Positions 49,954-59,037 are shown, counted from the stretch's first letter. The stretch: DNA of 64,000 bases from an uncultured Lachnospiraceae bacterium (GCA_910584945.1 CAJUDY010000014.1:1-64000); one strand, 5' to 3'. Program-made: numbers and translations. Notes: generated by a model from the sequence alone, not told the origin.

Positions 49954-49963
49954 GGATTCTTAA

Positions 49964-49990
49964 GGGTGAGCTGTGAAGCTCATCCTTTTT
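49964..49990 (+). terminator. Terminator after divIC
   Basis: GGGTGAGCT, GTGA, AGCTCATCC, TTTTT. A 9-bp stem with one G-U pair. It separates the division/sporulation operon from spoIIE. Confidence 0.85.
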
Positions 49991-50112
49991 CATGTCGAAA
50001 AATTCTTTTTTCGAGCCTCTTCCAAATGACAAAGATTGCAAAAGCCACTTTTTATAATGCCCATACAAAAGCCGCGGGGCGTTGCGGAACGAAAAATAGG
50101 AGGAGTGGAAGT

Positions 50113-51519
50113 ATGGAGTGGACAAAGTATCTCCTGTCAATGATTTTTGGCGGGTGTCTGCTGATCTTATTCGGCAGAAAAGACGGCGGAAAGGATAAGT
50201 GGCTGTTCGGGATCGGCTCCGGCGCCTGCCTGATCGCCATGGAACTGACGGTGGAGTATATGCTGGGCGAGGCGGCATGGAAGATGGCGGTAAGTATGAT
50301 GAAAGGGACAGCCTTCTTCTCGGCCATTGTTCTGGCCGGTTATATCAGAGAATGGATCTTTGACCGGCCGGGCGCGGCTGGCAGTTCGGAGATCGCCCAC
50401 CCGGTCCGTCAGTGGATGGAGGAGTATCAGGAGAGTTTTGCGCAGCTTTCCCGGAGCTTCTGTATGGTGCCTCAGTTTGCCGACGGGACAAGCAGGGGAG
50501 AGAAAATCCTGCAGGACAAGCTGGCGGAGAGTCGGCTGGCGGCGGCCGGGCAGCTTCGGGAGATGAGTCAGATTCTGGTGGGAACTATGGAGCGGATCTA
50601 CAGCACGAAAGAAGACGCAGGGCTTGAACAGGAGATCGGCAGACGGCTGCGCCTTCTGGGCGTACAGGTGTACAAGGTCTTTTTCTACAATCCCCAGGGA
50701 AGGAAACGGCAGGCCTACATCACCATGAGCACCAGACGGAAGATCTGCGTGTCTTCCAAAAAGGTGGCGGCGGTCCTGTCAGAGCTTCTGGAGTGCGAGA
50801 TGATGCCGGCGAGAGACAGCCGCTCGTTCATCAGCCAAGAGCGGGTGACGGTGCTTTTTGTGGAGGGGGTCGCCTACAATGTCCTGTATGGCGTTAAAAA
50901 GGAAACCAGACAGGATGAGGCGGTGTCCGGTGACAATTTCTCTGTGTTCTGGCTTCCTGAGGGACAGTTTTTCGCAGGTTTGTCCGACGGCATGGGTTCC
51001 GGCGTGCAGGCTTGTGCCCAAAGTGAGCTGGTTCTGGATCTGTTTGAGCAGTTTTTGGGAGCCGGGTTCTCCCGGGAGACGGCGGTGCGGATGATCAATT
51101 CGTCCATTGTCCTCCAGCCGGATGACCTGATTTTTTCCACCATGGACATCGCGTCCATTGATCTGTATACCGGGGTGTGCGATTTCCTGAAAGTAGGCGC
51201 CTGCGCCAGCTTTTTGAGGAAGGAGACCGGGGTGGAGTGTATCCGGGGCGTGGGAATCCCTGCAGGAGTGAGCAGTCAGATCTCCCTGGAGCCGGTCCGG
51301 CTTCGGATGTATGATGGAAATCATCTTTTCCTGATGACGGACGGGGTGCTGGGCGCGCTGCCGGAAGGGCAGGAGGAAGAGATCATGAAGGAATTGATCT
51401 GGAACCTGCCCCAGGGGACGCCGTCGGAGATGGCGGAACGGCTGCTGGAGCAGGTGAAGGCTTACGGACAGGCGGCGGATGATATGACGGTGCTGGTGGC
51501 TGGAATATGGAGGAGGTGA
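50113..51519 (+). CDS. spoIIE: SpoIIE-family PP2C phosphatase, short form
   Basis: 468 residues from ATG at 50113. Only about two membrane segments are found at the N-terminus (residues 1-20 and 27-42, with a weaker one near 60-75), whereas Bacillus SpoIIE has ten and is 827 residues. A central region and a C-terminal PP2C domain follow, with GLSDGMGSGVQACAQSELVL and the late LMTDGVLG and ADDMTVLVAGIW metal-site motifs. SpoIIE dephosphorylates SpoIIAA to activate sigma-F in the forespore. Gene order with tilS, hpt and ftsH is conserved. Confidence 0.9.
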   Translation: MEWTKYLLSMIFGGCLLILFGRKDGGKDKWLFGIGSGACLIAMELTVEYMLGEAAWKMAVSMMKGTAFFSAIVLAGYIREWIFDRPGAAGSSEIAHPVRQWMEEYQESFAQLSRSFCMVPQFADGTSRGEKILQDKLAESRLAAAGQLREMSQILVGTMERIYSTKEDAGLEQEIGRRLRLLGVQVYKVFFYNPQGRKRQAYITMSTRRKICVSSKKVAAVLSELLECEMMPARDSRSFISQERVTVLFVEGVAYNVLYGVKKETRQDEAVSGDNFSVFWLPEGQFFAGLSDGMGSGVQACAQSELVLDLFEQFLGAGFSRETAVRMINSSIVLQPDDLIFSTMDIASIDLYTGVCDFLKVGACASFLRKETGVECIRGVGIPAGVSSQISLEPVRLRMYDGNHLFLMTDGVLGALPEGQEEEIMKELIWNLPQGTPSEMAERLLEQVKAYGQAADDMTVLVAGIWRR

Positions 51520-51555
51520 ATGCCCGGCATGGACTTTCATTGGAACCGGACGCTC

Positions 51556-51687
51556 GGCATGGACCGACAATCCTTTCAGACCCCGCTTGCGCTTAGGGAA
51601 GGGACGCAGCGGTACTAAGGCGCGTGAAAGACCGCGCCTAAGGACCGGCGCCCTTCTATGGGTCTTGCAGGATAATCGGTCCATACC
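51556..51687 (+). ncRNA. Structured repeat element, copy 3
   Basis: The outer stem GGCATGGACCGA (51556-51567) pairs with TCGGTCCATACC (51676-51687) with one mismatch. The core (CAGACCCCGCTTGCGCTTAG, GACGCAGCGGTACTAAGG, a GGCGCG/CGCGCC hairpin, AAGGACCGGCGCC, ATGGGTCTTGCAGGA) is the best preserved of the three copies. It fills the 324-bp spoIIE-tilS gap, which otherwise holds no gene. Confidence 0.6.
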
Positions 51688-51843
51688 AGGCTGACAACGA
51701 CGGGCTGACGGTAAGGCATTGACGGGAGTGTGTGGGAATGATCCACACCGGGCTGGTGAAGATATTCGTTGGGGAGGATTTGCATTTTTTGGAAAGATTG
51801 ATTATGATAACAAAAGAAAGCTTGGGATAAGGAGTGGCCGGAT

Positions 51844-53223
51844 ATGCAGAAGAGGGTTTATGAGTATATGGAGCGGTGGAAGATGGTGGAGCCGGGGATG
51901 GCGGTTTTGGCGGGGTTTTCAGGAGGGGCGGATTCTACGGCGCTTTTGGAGCTTTTGTGGGAGTATGGGAAGGAGCATGGAGTCCGGGTGAGGGCGCTGC
52001 ATGTGAATCATGGGATTCGGGGGGCGGAGGCCTGGAGAGATCAGGAGTATTGCAGGGAGTTCTGCGGGGAGAGGGGGATTCCTTTTTCGGCGGTGGAGAG
52101 GGATGTGCCGGGATATGCGAAGAGGGAGGGAATCAGTCTGGAGGAAGCGGGGAGGAAGGCGCGGTATGAGATTTTTGAGCGGGAGGTTCTGGAGGGAAGG
52201 GCGGACCGGGTGGCTCTGGCTCATCATCAGAACGACCAGGCGGAGACGATGCTGTTTCATCTGATACGGGGAACCGGCCTTCGGGGACTGCGGGGGATGG
52301 AACCGGTCCGGGGGTCCTATATCCGTCCGCTGCTTGGCGTGTCCAGGGAGGAGATTGAGGGCTGGCTTATAAAGCGGGGAATCTGCTGGATGGAAGATTC
52401 CACCAATGAAGAGCTTGTGTATATGAGGAACCGGCTTCGGTATCAGGTGGTTTCCCGAATGGAGGAGATCCGGCCCGGGAGCGTTCGGCGCATGGCCGGA
52501 ACGGCGGAGCGTCTGCTGGAACTCCAGGATTATTTGGACGGGGAAGTGGAGGAACTGCAAAGAAAGGGCGTCCGCAGGAGAGAGGATGGCCTGGCGGTGG
52601 CTCTGGATCCGCTTAAGACGCTGCATCCGGCCATGAAGAAGCTTCTGCTCCACGGCTGTCTGGAGGAGCTGATGCCGGAAGGCAGCGTCAGGGCGCTTCA
52701 TGTGGAGCAGATCTTAAGGCTTTTGGAGGGGGGGAGGGGAAGCCGACTGACTCTTCCGGGGAACTGTTTTGCGGTGCTGGATTATGAGGAGCTGCTTTTG
52801 AAAAAGGGATATGGAACGCAGAAACAGGAAGAAGAGGTATATTGCGCGCCGGATGGAGAATACCATTATATGGGGGCAACTTTTCGGCTGACCCTGGAAA
52901 ATCGGAAGAAAATTGGGGAAATTCCTGTAAATCGCTATACGAAGTGGTTTGATTATGATAAAATAAAAGATAACGTTGTTCTGCGTACCAGGCGTCCGGG
53001 GGACTATCTGGAGCTTGCCGGAGGCGGGCATAAGAAGCTCAAAGACTATCTGATCGACTGCAAAGTTCCCAGGGAAGAGCGGGACCGCTGTATCCTGCTG
53101 GCGGACGGAAGCCACATTCTGTGGGTCACAGGCATGCGGATCAGCGAACGGTATAAGGTTACGGAGCAGACGAAGAGAGTATTGAAAGTACAGATGGAAC
53201 ATCCGGGTGTTTCGGGTACTTGA
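51844..53223 (+). CDS. tilS: tRNA(Ile)-lysidine synthetase
   Basis: 459 residues. The PP-loop ATPase motif AGFSGGADSTALLELL near residue 20, VNHGIRGAEAWRDQEYCREF and the HHQNDQAETMLFHLIRGTGL motif are diagnostic. The C-terminal TilS domain (LRTRRPGDYLEL, YLIDCKVPREERDRCILL) is complete. It modifies C34 of tRNA-Ile(CAU) to lysidine, an essential step for AUA decoding. It overlaps the region just upstream of hpt. Confidence 0.96.
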   Translation: MQKRVYEYMERWKMVEPGMAVLAGFSGGADSTALLELLWEYGKEHGVRVRALHVNHGIRGAEAWRDQEYCREFCGERGIPFSAVERDVPGYAKREGISLEEAGRKARYEIFEREVLEGRADRVALAHHQNDQAETMLFHLIRGTGLRGLRGMEPVRGSYIRPLLGVSREEIEGWLIKRGICWMEDSTNEELVYMRNRLRYQVVSRMEEIRPGSVRRMAGTAERLLELQDYLDGEVEELQRKGVRRREDGLAVALDPLKTLHPAMKKLLLHGCLEELMPEGSVRALHVEQILRLLEGGRGSRLTLPGNCFAVLDYEELLLKKGYGTQKQEEEVYCAPDGEYHYMGATFRLTLENRKKIGEIPVNRYTKWFDYDKIKDNVVLRTRRPGDYLELAGGGHKKLKDYLIDCKVPREERDRCILLADGSHILWVTGMRISERYKVTEQTKRVLKVQMEHPGVSGT

Positions 53224-53239
53224 CAAGGAGGTACGAAAG

Positions 53240-53767
53240 ATGGAGAGACATCATATTGATGTCATGCTTGATGAGGAGACTGTGGATCGAAGGATTCGGG
53301 AACTGGGAGAAGAGATCAGCCGGGATTATGAAGGAAAGACGGTCTATCTGATCTGTATTTTAAAGGGAAGCGTATATTTTACCTGTGAACTGGCAAAAAG
53401 AATAACGGTACCGGTAGTGATGGATTTCATGCAGTGTTCCAGCTACGGCGCTGCCACCAAGTCCAGCGGCGTGGTAAAGCTTTCCAAGGACCTGGACATG
53501 GCGATTACCGATCAGGATGTGATTATTATTGAAGACATTATCGATTCCGGCAGGACTTTAAGCCATTTAAAGAACCTGCTGGAACAGAGAAAGCCGGCCA
53601 GCCTTCGGATCTGTACGCTGTTAGATAAGCCGGAGAGACGGGTGTCAGATGTGGATGTGGATTACGTCGGATTTCAGATTGAGGATAAATTTGTAGTAGG
53701 ATACGGCCTGGATTATGACCAGCAGTATCGGAACCTGCCATACATTGGTGTGGTGGAATTTGATTAA
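53240..53767 (+). CDS. hpt: Hypoxanthine phosphoribosyltransferase
   Basis: 175 residues from ATG at 53240 behind AAGGAGG. The PRPP-binding motif VIIIEDIIDSGRTLSHL and the flexible-loop/base region (CSSYGAATKSSG, DYVGFQIEDKFVVGYGLDYD) are clear. It salvages hypoxanthine and guanine to IMP and GMP. The tilS-hpt-ftsH order is conserved in Firmicutes. Confidence 0.96.
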   Translation: MERHHIDVMLDEETVDRRIRELGEEISRDYEGKTVYLICILKGSVYFTCELAKRITVPVVMDFMQCSSYGAATKSSGVVKLSKDLDMAITDQDVIIIEDIIDSGRTLSHLKNLLEQRKPASLRICTLLDKPERRVSDVDVDYVGFQIEDKFVVGYGLDYDQQYRNLPYIGVVEFD

Positions 53768-53784
53768 CAGGAGGATAAGATATT

Positions 53785-55599
53785 TTGAACAGACAATGGA
53801 AGGGCCTGAGCACCTACGTGGTGTTTCTTGTGCTGATCTGCCTGGTGCTGGTATTCTTTGAGGGACGGCTTCAGGACCGTCCGGGCTACACCCGTCAGCA
53901 GTTTGAAAAGATGCTGGAGGAGGGTGAGATCACCAGTGCCAGTATCCAGCCCAATAAGGAGACGCCTACCGGGACGGTGGAGTATTACCTGGCGGACGGA
54001 ACGATGGGCAGAACCCAGGTGCTGGATACGAAAGAAGCGGAGACGGCGCTTCTTAAGGCAGGGGTGCTTTATGAAATCCTGGAGATGAGGCAGCCGGGAT
54101 TTTTCGAAACTTATGGAATGTCGCTGATCTTGTGCGGACTGATGATCTTTTTTATTGTGATGACCATGGGCCGCGGCAACGGCGGGGGCAATGCCAAGAT
54201 GATGGATTTTGGCAAGAGTCATGCCCAGATGATCGGCAGCGGAGAGAAAACCACCGGGTTTAAAGACGTGGCAGGACTGGAAGAGGAAAAAGGCGAGCTG
54301 GAGGAGATTGTGGATTTCCTGCGCAATCCGGGCAGGTACACAAAGGTCGGAGCCAGGATTCCCAAAGGAGTACTTCTGGTGGGACCTCCCGGAACCGGTA
54401 AGACACTGATCGCCAAGGCAGTGGCAGGAGAGGCGGGCGTTCCGTTTTTCAGTATCTCCGGTTCTGATTTTGTGGAGATGTTCGTTGGCGTAGGCGCGTC
54501 CCGGGTGCGGGATCTGTTCGCTAATGCCAAGAGGAATGCGCCCTGCATCGTATTCATCGACGAGATCGACGCGGTGGCGAGACGCCGGGGAACCGGTATG
54601 GGCGGCGGTCACGACGAGCGGGAACAGACGCTGAATCAGCTCCTGGTGGAGATGGATGGCTTTGGTATCAACGAAGGGATCATCGTTATGGCGGCCACAA
54701 ACCGGGTGGATATCCTGGACCCGGCCATCATGCGTCCGGGGCGTTTTGACCGGAAGATCGGCGTGGGAAGGCCGGACATCAAAGGCAGAGAGGAAATCCT
54801 GAAGGTTCATGCAAGGAACAAGCCTCTGGGGGATGATGTGGACCTGCATCAGATCGCCCAGACCACGGCGGGATTCACCGGCGCGGATCTGGAGAACCTT
54901 CTGAATGAGTCCGCGATCCTGGCGGCCAAGGACAACCGGGCTTACATGGTACAGGAGGATATCCGCAAAGCATTTATCAAGGTTGGTATCGGGGCGGAGA
55001 AGAGAAGCCGTGTGATCTCCGAAAAGGAGAAGCGGATCACGGCCTACCACGAGGCCGGACATGCGATCCTGTTCCATCTGCTCCCGGATGTGGGACCGGT
55101 CTATACGGTCTCCATCATTCCCACCGGAATCGGTGCGGCGGGTTATACCATGCCTCTGCCGGAGCGGGACGAGATGTACAACACAAAGGGAAGGATGCTG
55201 CAGGACATCGTGGTGGACTTGGGAGGCAGAGTGGCGGAGGAGCTGATCTTTGGCGACGTCTCCACCGGAGCCTCCCAGGATATTAAGCAGGCGACCTCCA
55301 CCGCCCGCTCCATGGTAACCCGGTACGGCATGTCCGAGAAACTGGGACTGATTCACTATGGAGATGACAGTGAAGAGGTTTTCATCGGCAGAGATCTGGC
55401 CCATGCCAGAAGCTATGGGGAGGCCATTGCCGGTGAGATCGATGCAGAAGTGAAGCGGATTGTGGACGAGTGTTATCAGAAAGCAAAGAAGATGATCGAA
55501 GAGCACCGGGAGGTACTGGAAGCCTGCGCGAAGCTGCTTCTGGAAAAGGAAAAGATCGGCCGGGAGGAATTCGAGGCATTATTTGTGCAAAGTAGCTAA
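53785..55599 (+). CDS. ftsH: ATP-dependent zinc metalloprotease FtsH
   Basis: 604 residues from TTG at 53785, chosen because AGGAGGATAAG precedes it and the N-terminus then matches the family. Two membrane segments flank an extracytoplasmic domain (residues about 7-25 and 105-128). The AAA module has Walker A (GPPGTGKT), Walker B (IVFIDEID) and the second region of homology (MRPGRFDRKI). The zinc site is HEAGH, with a downstream Asp. It is a hexameric membrane-anchored protease for quality control and sporulation-linked proteolysis. Confidence 0.97.
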   Translation: MNRQWKGLSTYVVFLVLICLVLVFFEGRLQDRPGYTRQQFEKMLEEGEITSASIQPNKETPTGTVEYYLADGTMGRTQVLDTKEAETALLKAGVLYEILEMRQPGFFETYGMSLILCGLMIFFIVMTMGRGNGGGNAKMMDFGKSHAQMIGSGEKTTGFKDVAGLEEEKGELEEIVDFLRNPGRYTKVGARIPKGVLLVGPPGTGKTLIAKAVAGEAGVPFFSISGSDFVEMFVGVGASRVRDLFANAKRNAPCIVFIDEIDAVARRRGTGMGGGHDEREQTLNQLLVEMDGFGINEGIIVMAATNRVDILDPAIMRPGRFDRKIGVGRPDIKGREEILKVHARNKPLGDDVDLHQIAQTTAGFTGADLENLLNESAILAAKDNRAYMVQEDIRKAFIKVGIGAEKRSRVISEKEKRITAYHEAGHAILFHLLPDVGPVYTVSIIPTGIGAAGYTMPLPERDEMYNTKGRMLQDIVVDLGGRVAEELIFGDVSTGASQDIKQATSTARSMVTRYGMSEKLGLIHYGDDSEEVFIGRDLAHARSYGEAIAGEIDAEVKRIVDECYQKAKKMIEEHREVLEACAKLLLEKEKIGREEFEALFVQSS

Positions 55600-55655
55600 A
55601 AAAGAGATGCGATTTTTGTGAAGTTTGTGCACACTTCTTTGGGGAGATGTGGTAC

Positions 55656-55769
55656 TATAATACTCGTAAAACCCCCAATACATTATATAGTTTTTGCTAC
55701 ACCCCATAAGAAACAAGAAATACCTTCTCCTAAAAAAGACAGCAACAACCCCCGCTGTCTTTTTTACTG
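55656..55769 (+). ncRNA. Candidate small RNA with C-rich loops after ftsH
   Basis: A -10 box TATAAT (55656-55661) is followed about 70 bases later by a terminator, AAAAAAGACAGC, loop AACAACCCCC, GCTGTCTTTTTT (55733-55768). The short transcript between them has three single-stranded-looking C-runs (ACCCCCAAT, CACCCCAT, AACCCCCG, the last in the terminator loop), the typical seed of Firmicute small RNAs that bind GGAGG ribosome binding sites. No open frame of note is present, and the -35 box is poor. It could alternatively be an attenuator for the GH13 gene. Confidence 0.45.
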
Positions 55770-55863
55770 CCCTTTTTTAGTAATTTTATGGAAAAAAGCT
55801 TGTGCTGATGAAATATCTGTTATATGATATTCAGACAACAGCATTTTTGAAGGGATGGAATGC

Positions 55864-57960
55864 ATGGAGTTAAATGAAATGACACAGAAAGACCGTACAC
55901 GGCAGTATGCGATGAACATGAGGCCGGTATTAAATCGGGCTGCATTGTTCAGCGACGAAAGTGCCAACTACCGTACTCCATTTGAACCGGAGGTCGGAGA
56001 CCGGGTGACGATCAAATTCCGCACCTGGATGGATAATGTGGATCAGGTATATGTGATCTGCAAAAGCCAGAGAATACGGATGGAGAAAGCATATACAGAA
56101 GGCGATTTTGATTACTATACGTATACGACGGAGCCTTTGACGGAGACGGTTCATTACTTTTTTGAGATACAGACGGGGAATCAGAGATGTTTTTACAACA
56201 GCCTGGGTGTAACGAACAACCTTCAGGAATACAATTCTTTCGGCATCGTGCCGGGATTCAAGACGCCGGACTGGGCAAAAGGCGCGATTATGTATCAGAT
56301 CTATACGGATCGCTTCTGCAACGGAGATCACACCAACGATGTGGAGGACCGGGAGTACATCTATATCAATGAAGGTGTTCGCCGGGTAAGGGACTGGAAC
56401 CGTCTCCCGCAGCCTATGGATGTGAGGGATTTTTACGGCGGCGATATCAAAGGGATCTGGAATAAGCTGGATTATCTGCAGGAGCTGGGTGTGGAGGTTC
56501 TGTATTTGAATCCCATCTTCGTATCCCCCTCCAATCATAAATATGACAGTCAGGATTACGACCATGTGGACCCCCATTACGGGGTGATCGTGGAAGACGG
56601 CGGAGAATGTCTGCCGGAGTGGGACGAGGACAATTCCCATGCCAGTAAGTACATTCAGCGGGTGGTGAACAAGAAGAACCTGGAGGCCAGCGATGAGTTC
56701 TTCGCAAAATTCGTGGAGGAAGTTCACCGAAGAGGCATGAGAATCATCCTGGACGGAGTGTTCAATCACTGCGGCTCTTTTAATAAATGGCTGGACCGGG
56801 AACGGCTGTATGAGAACACGGAGGGCTACCAGAAGGGTGCGTATGTCTCTCCGGACAGCCCCTATCGGGAATTTTTTAAGTTTAACTATGAGCATGGCTG
56901 GCCCTACAATGAGTTCTATGACGGCTGGTGGGGGCACAATACCCTGCCCAAGCTCTGTTACGAGCAGTCCAAGGAACTGGAAGATTATATTCTGGGTGTG
57001 GCGAGGAAGTGGCTGAAACCGCCGTACAATGTGGACGGATGGCGCCTGGACGTGGCGGCGGACCTGGGCTTTTCCGAGGAGTATAACCACGAATTCTGGC
57101 GCAAATTCCGCAGGGCGGTCAAGGAGACGAATCCGGATGCGCTGATTCTGGCGGAGCACTATGGCAACGCCCATGCCTGGCTGCAGGGAGATCAGTGGGA
57201 TACCCTCATGAACTACGACGCTTTTATGGAGCCGGTGACCTGGTTCCTGACCGGCATGGAGAAGCACAGCGACGAGTACCGGGAAGATATGTACGGCAAC
57301 GCCCAGGCGTTCAAGGACGCCATGATGCACCATATGGCGAACTTTTACGCGCCGTCACTGCAGACGGCCATGAATGAACTGTCCAACCACGATCATTCCC
57401 GGTTTTTGACCAGGACGAATCACCGGGTGGGCCGGGTGCATGATCTTGGCTCCGACGCAGCCTCGGAAGGGGTGAGCAAAGGAGTATTCCGGGAGGCCAT
57501 TGTGATCCAGATGACCTGGGTGGGCGCGCCCACGCTTTACTATGGAGACGAGGCGGGGGTCTGCGGATTCACGGACCCGGATAACCGGAGAACCTATCCC
57601 TGGGGGGAAGAGGACCACAGCTTGATTTCTTTCTATAAGGAAGCAATTTGTATTCATAAGGAAAATCCGGTGCTGACCCACGGCTCCACCCGTTTTCTGG
57701 CTTTGGACTATCAGTTCTTAAGCTACGGAAGGTTCAGCGAGCAGGAACAGATCATCGTGGTAATCAACAATGATAAAGAGGAAAAAGAGATCAATATACC
57801 TGTATGGGAAGCAGGGGTTCCAAGGGAGGCTTCTTTAGAACGGCTGATGCTGACGCTGGAGAATGGCTTCAGCCTGGGGAAAGAATATTATGAGGTGAAG
57901 AAAGGCATTCTCTATCTGAAGGTTCCGCCGATCTGTTCCATGATTTTAAGAAGAATTTAG
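55864..57960 (+). CDS. GH13 alpha-glycosidase (neopullulanase/cyclomaltodextrinase-like), cytoplasmic
   Basis: 698 residues from ATG at 55864 (GGGATGG upstream). An ATG three codons earlier is possible. An N-terminal beta-sandwich (about 1-125) precedes the TIM barrel. The catalytic set is visible: nucleophile Asp in VDGWRLDVAADLG, acid/base Glu in LILAEHYGNAH, and the transition-state Asp in ELSNHDHSRF. GVFNHCG gives the conserved region I. A C-terminal beta domain closes the protein. There is no signal peptide, so it acts on imported maltodextrins. Confidence 0.92.
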   Translation: MELNEMTQKDRTRQYAMNMRPVLNRAALFSDESANYRTPFEPEVGDRVTIKFRTWMDNVDQVYVICKSQRIRMEKAYTEGDFDYYTYTTEPLTETVHYFFEIQTGNQRCFYNSLGVTNNLQEYNSFGIVPGFKTPDWAKGAIMYQIYTDRFCNGDHTNDVEDREYIYINEGVRRVRDWNRLPQPMDVRDFYGGDIKGIWNKLDYLQELGVEVLYLNPIFVSPSNHKYDSQDYDHVDPHYGVIVEDGGECLPEWDEDNSHASKYIQRVVNKKNLEASDEFFAKFVEEVHRRGMRIILDGVFNHCGSFNKWLDRERLYENTEGYQKGAYVSPDSPYREFFKFNYEHGWPYNEFYDGWWGHNTLPKLCYEQSKELEDYILGVARKWLKPPYNVDGWRLDVAADLGFSEEYNHEFWRKFRRAVKETNPDALILAEHYGNAHAWLQGDQWDTLMNYDAFMEPVTWFLTGMEKHSDEYREDMYGNAQAFKDAMMHHMANFYAPSLQTAMNELSNHDHSRFLTRTNHRVGRVHDLGSDAASEGVSKGVFREAIVIQMTWVGAPTLYYGDEAGVCGFTDPDNRRTYPWGEEDHSLISFYKEAICIHKENPVLTHGSTRFLALDYQFLSYGRFSEQEQIIVVINNDKEEKEINIPVWEAGVPREASLERLMLTLENGFSLGKEYYEVKKGILYLKVPPICSMILRRI

Positions 57961-57987
57961 GTAACTGTGAAGGTACTGAACAGTTAC
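57961..57987. repeat. 27-bp palindromic repeat, copy 3
   Basis: GTAACTGT, GAAGGTACTGA, ACAGTTAC. It begins immediately after the GH13 stop codon. It could stabilise the mRNA end. Identical in stem to the copies at 11430 and 13495. Confidence 0.6.
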
Positions 57988-58019
57988 GAATTTAGGATGT
58001 ATTTACAGGATACAAAGCA

Positions 58020-58733
58020 ATGAAAAAGCAGGAAATACAACAAGGATTCAGAGATGGGGCGCCGATTGCTCTGGGGTATTTTTCCGTAAGCTTCAGCTTC
58101 GGGATTATGGCCGCGGGCGGGGGGCTCTCCGTCTTTCAGGCTGCGCTTACCAGCCTGACCAATATGACCAGCGCCGGACAGTTTGCCGGACTTCAGATTA
58201 TGGCGGCGGGCGGTGCCCTTCTGGAACTGGCGGCCACCCAGCTGATCATCAACTTGCGTTACGCGCTGATGAGTCTCTCCCTCTCCCAGAAGCTTTCCGG
58301 GGAGGTGACTATGTGGCAGCGGTTTGTGATTGCCTTTGCCAATACGGATGAGATTTTCGCCGTCGCCATGTCCCATAACAGGGAATTGACCTTTTCTTAT
58401 CTGGTGGGTTTACAGGTTCTTCCCATCCTGGGGTGGACCGGCGGCACGGCCTGCGGAGCGGCAGCAGGCAGTCTGCTTCCGGCTTCCGTGAACAGCGCGC
58501 TGAATGTGGCTCTTTATGGCATGTTCATCGCCGTGGTGATCCCGGCGGCGAAAAAAGCAAGACCGGTGCTGGCAGCGGTCATTCTGTCCGCGCTGCTGAG
58601 CGGTCTTCTCTATTATCTTCCGGTATGTTCGGGAATCTCGGCGGGGACGTCCATCATCCTCTGTACGCTGGCGGCCTCCGGGGTGGGGGCGGTTCTGTTC
58701 CCGGTGACAGGAGAGAAGGATAAGGGGGAATAG
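58020..58733 (+). CDS. azlC: AzlC-family amino acid exporter subunit
   Basis: 237 residues with five to six hydrophobic helices. Family-typical N-terminal stretch GAPIALGYFSVSFSFGIMAA and the conserved FANTDEIFAVAMSH region. With AzlD it forms a branched-chain amino acid exporter, first defined by azaleucine resistance in Bacillus. It is followed 4 bp later by azlD, the usual two-gene unit. RBS is weak (the ATG follows AAAGCA). Confidence 0.93.
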   Translation: MKKQEIQQGFRDGAPIALGYFSVSFSFGIMAAGGGLSVFQAALTSLTNMTSAGQFAGLQIMAAGGALLELAATQLIINLRYALMSLSLSQKLSGEVTMWQRFVIAFANTDEIFAVAMSHNRELTFSYLVGLQVLPILGWTGGTACGAAAGSLLPASVNSALNVALYGMFIAVVIPAAKKARPVLAAVILSALLSGLLYYLPVCSGISAGTSIILCTLAASGVGAVLFPVTGEKDKGE

Positions 58734-58737
58734 ATAG

Positions 58738-59037
58738 ATGAATATCTGGCTCTGTATCGCGGTCATGGCCCTGGTGACTTATCTGATCCGGGCAGTACCG
58801 CTGACGGTTTTTCACAGAAAGATCGAGAACCGCTATGTAAAGTCCTTTTTATATTATGTGCCCTATACCTGCCTGACAGCTATGACGTTTCCGGCGATTC
58901 TCTACGCGACGGAGAGCATGGTCAGCGCTTTTGCCGGGGTGGCTGCCGCGGTGCTTCTGGCGTTCTGGAACAAAAGCCTTGTGACCGTGGCCGCTGCCGC
59001 GTGTCTGGCGGTGTTTGTCACAGAACTTTTCCTGTAA
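58738..59037 (+). CDS. azlD: AzlD-family transporter subunit
   Basis: 99 residues, four hydrophobic helices, beginning MNIWLCIAVMALVTYLIRAV, with the family motif RAVPLTVFHRK and YVPYTCLTAMTFPAIL. It is the small partner of AzlC in branched-chain amino acid export. RBS AAGGGGGAA inside the azlC end. Confidence 0.93.
   Translation: MNIWLCIAVMALVTYLIRAVPLTVFHRKIENRYVKSFLYYVPYTCLTAMTFPAILYATESMVSAFAGVAAAVLLAFWNKSLVTVAAAACLAVFVTELFL

Noticed and set aside
53764..55506. 580-codon minus-strand open frame opposite ftsH
   Set aside because: Shadow of the ftsH reading frame in GC-richer DNA. No ribosome binding site, no family, and ftsH is certain on the other strand.
55930..57333. 467-codon minus-strand open frame opposite the GH13 gene
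   Set aside because: Shadow frame. The GH13 catalytic motifs fix the coding strand.
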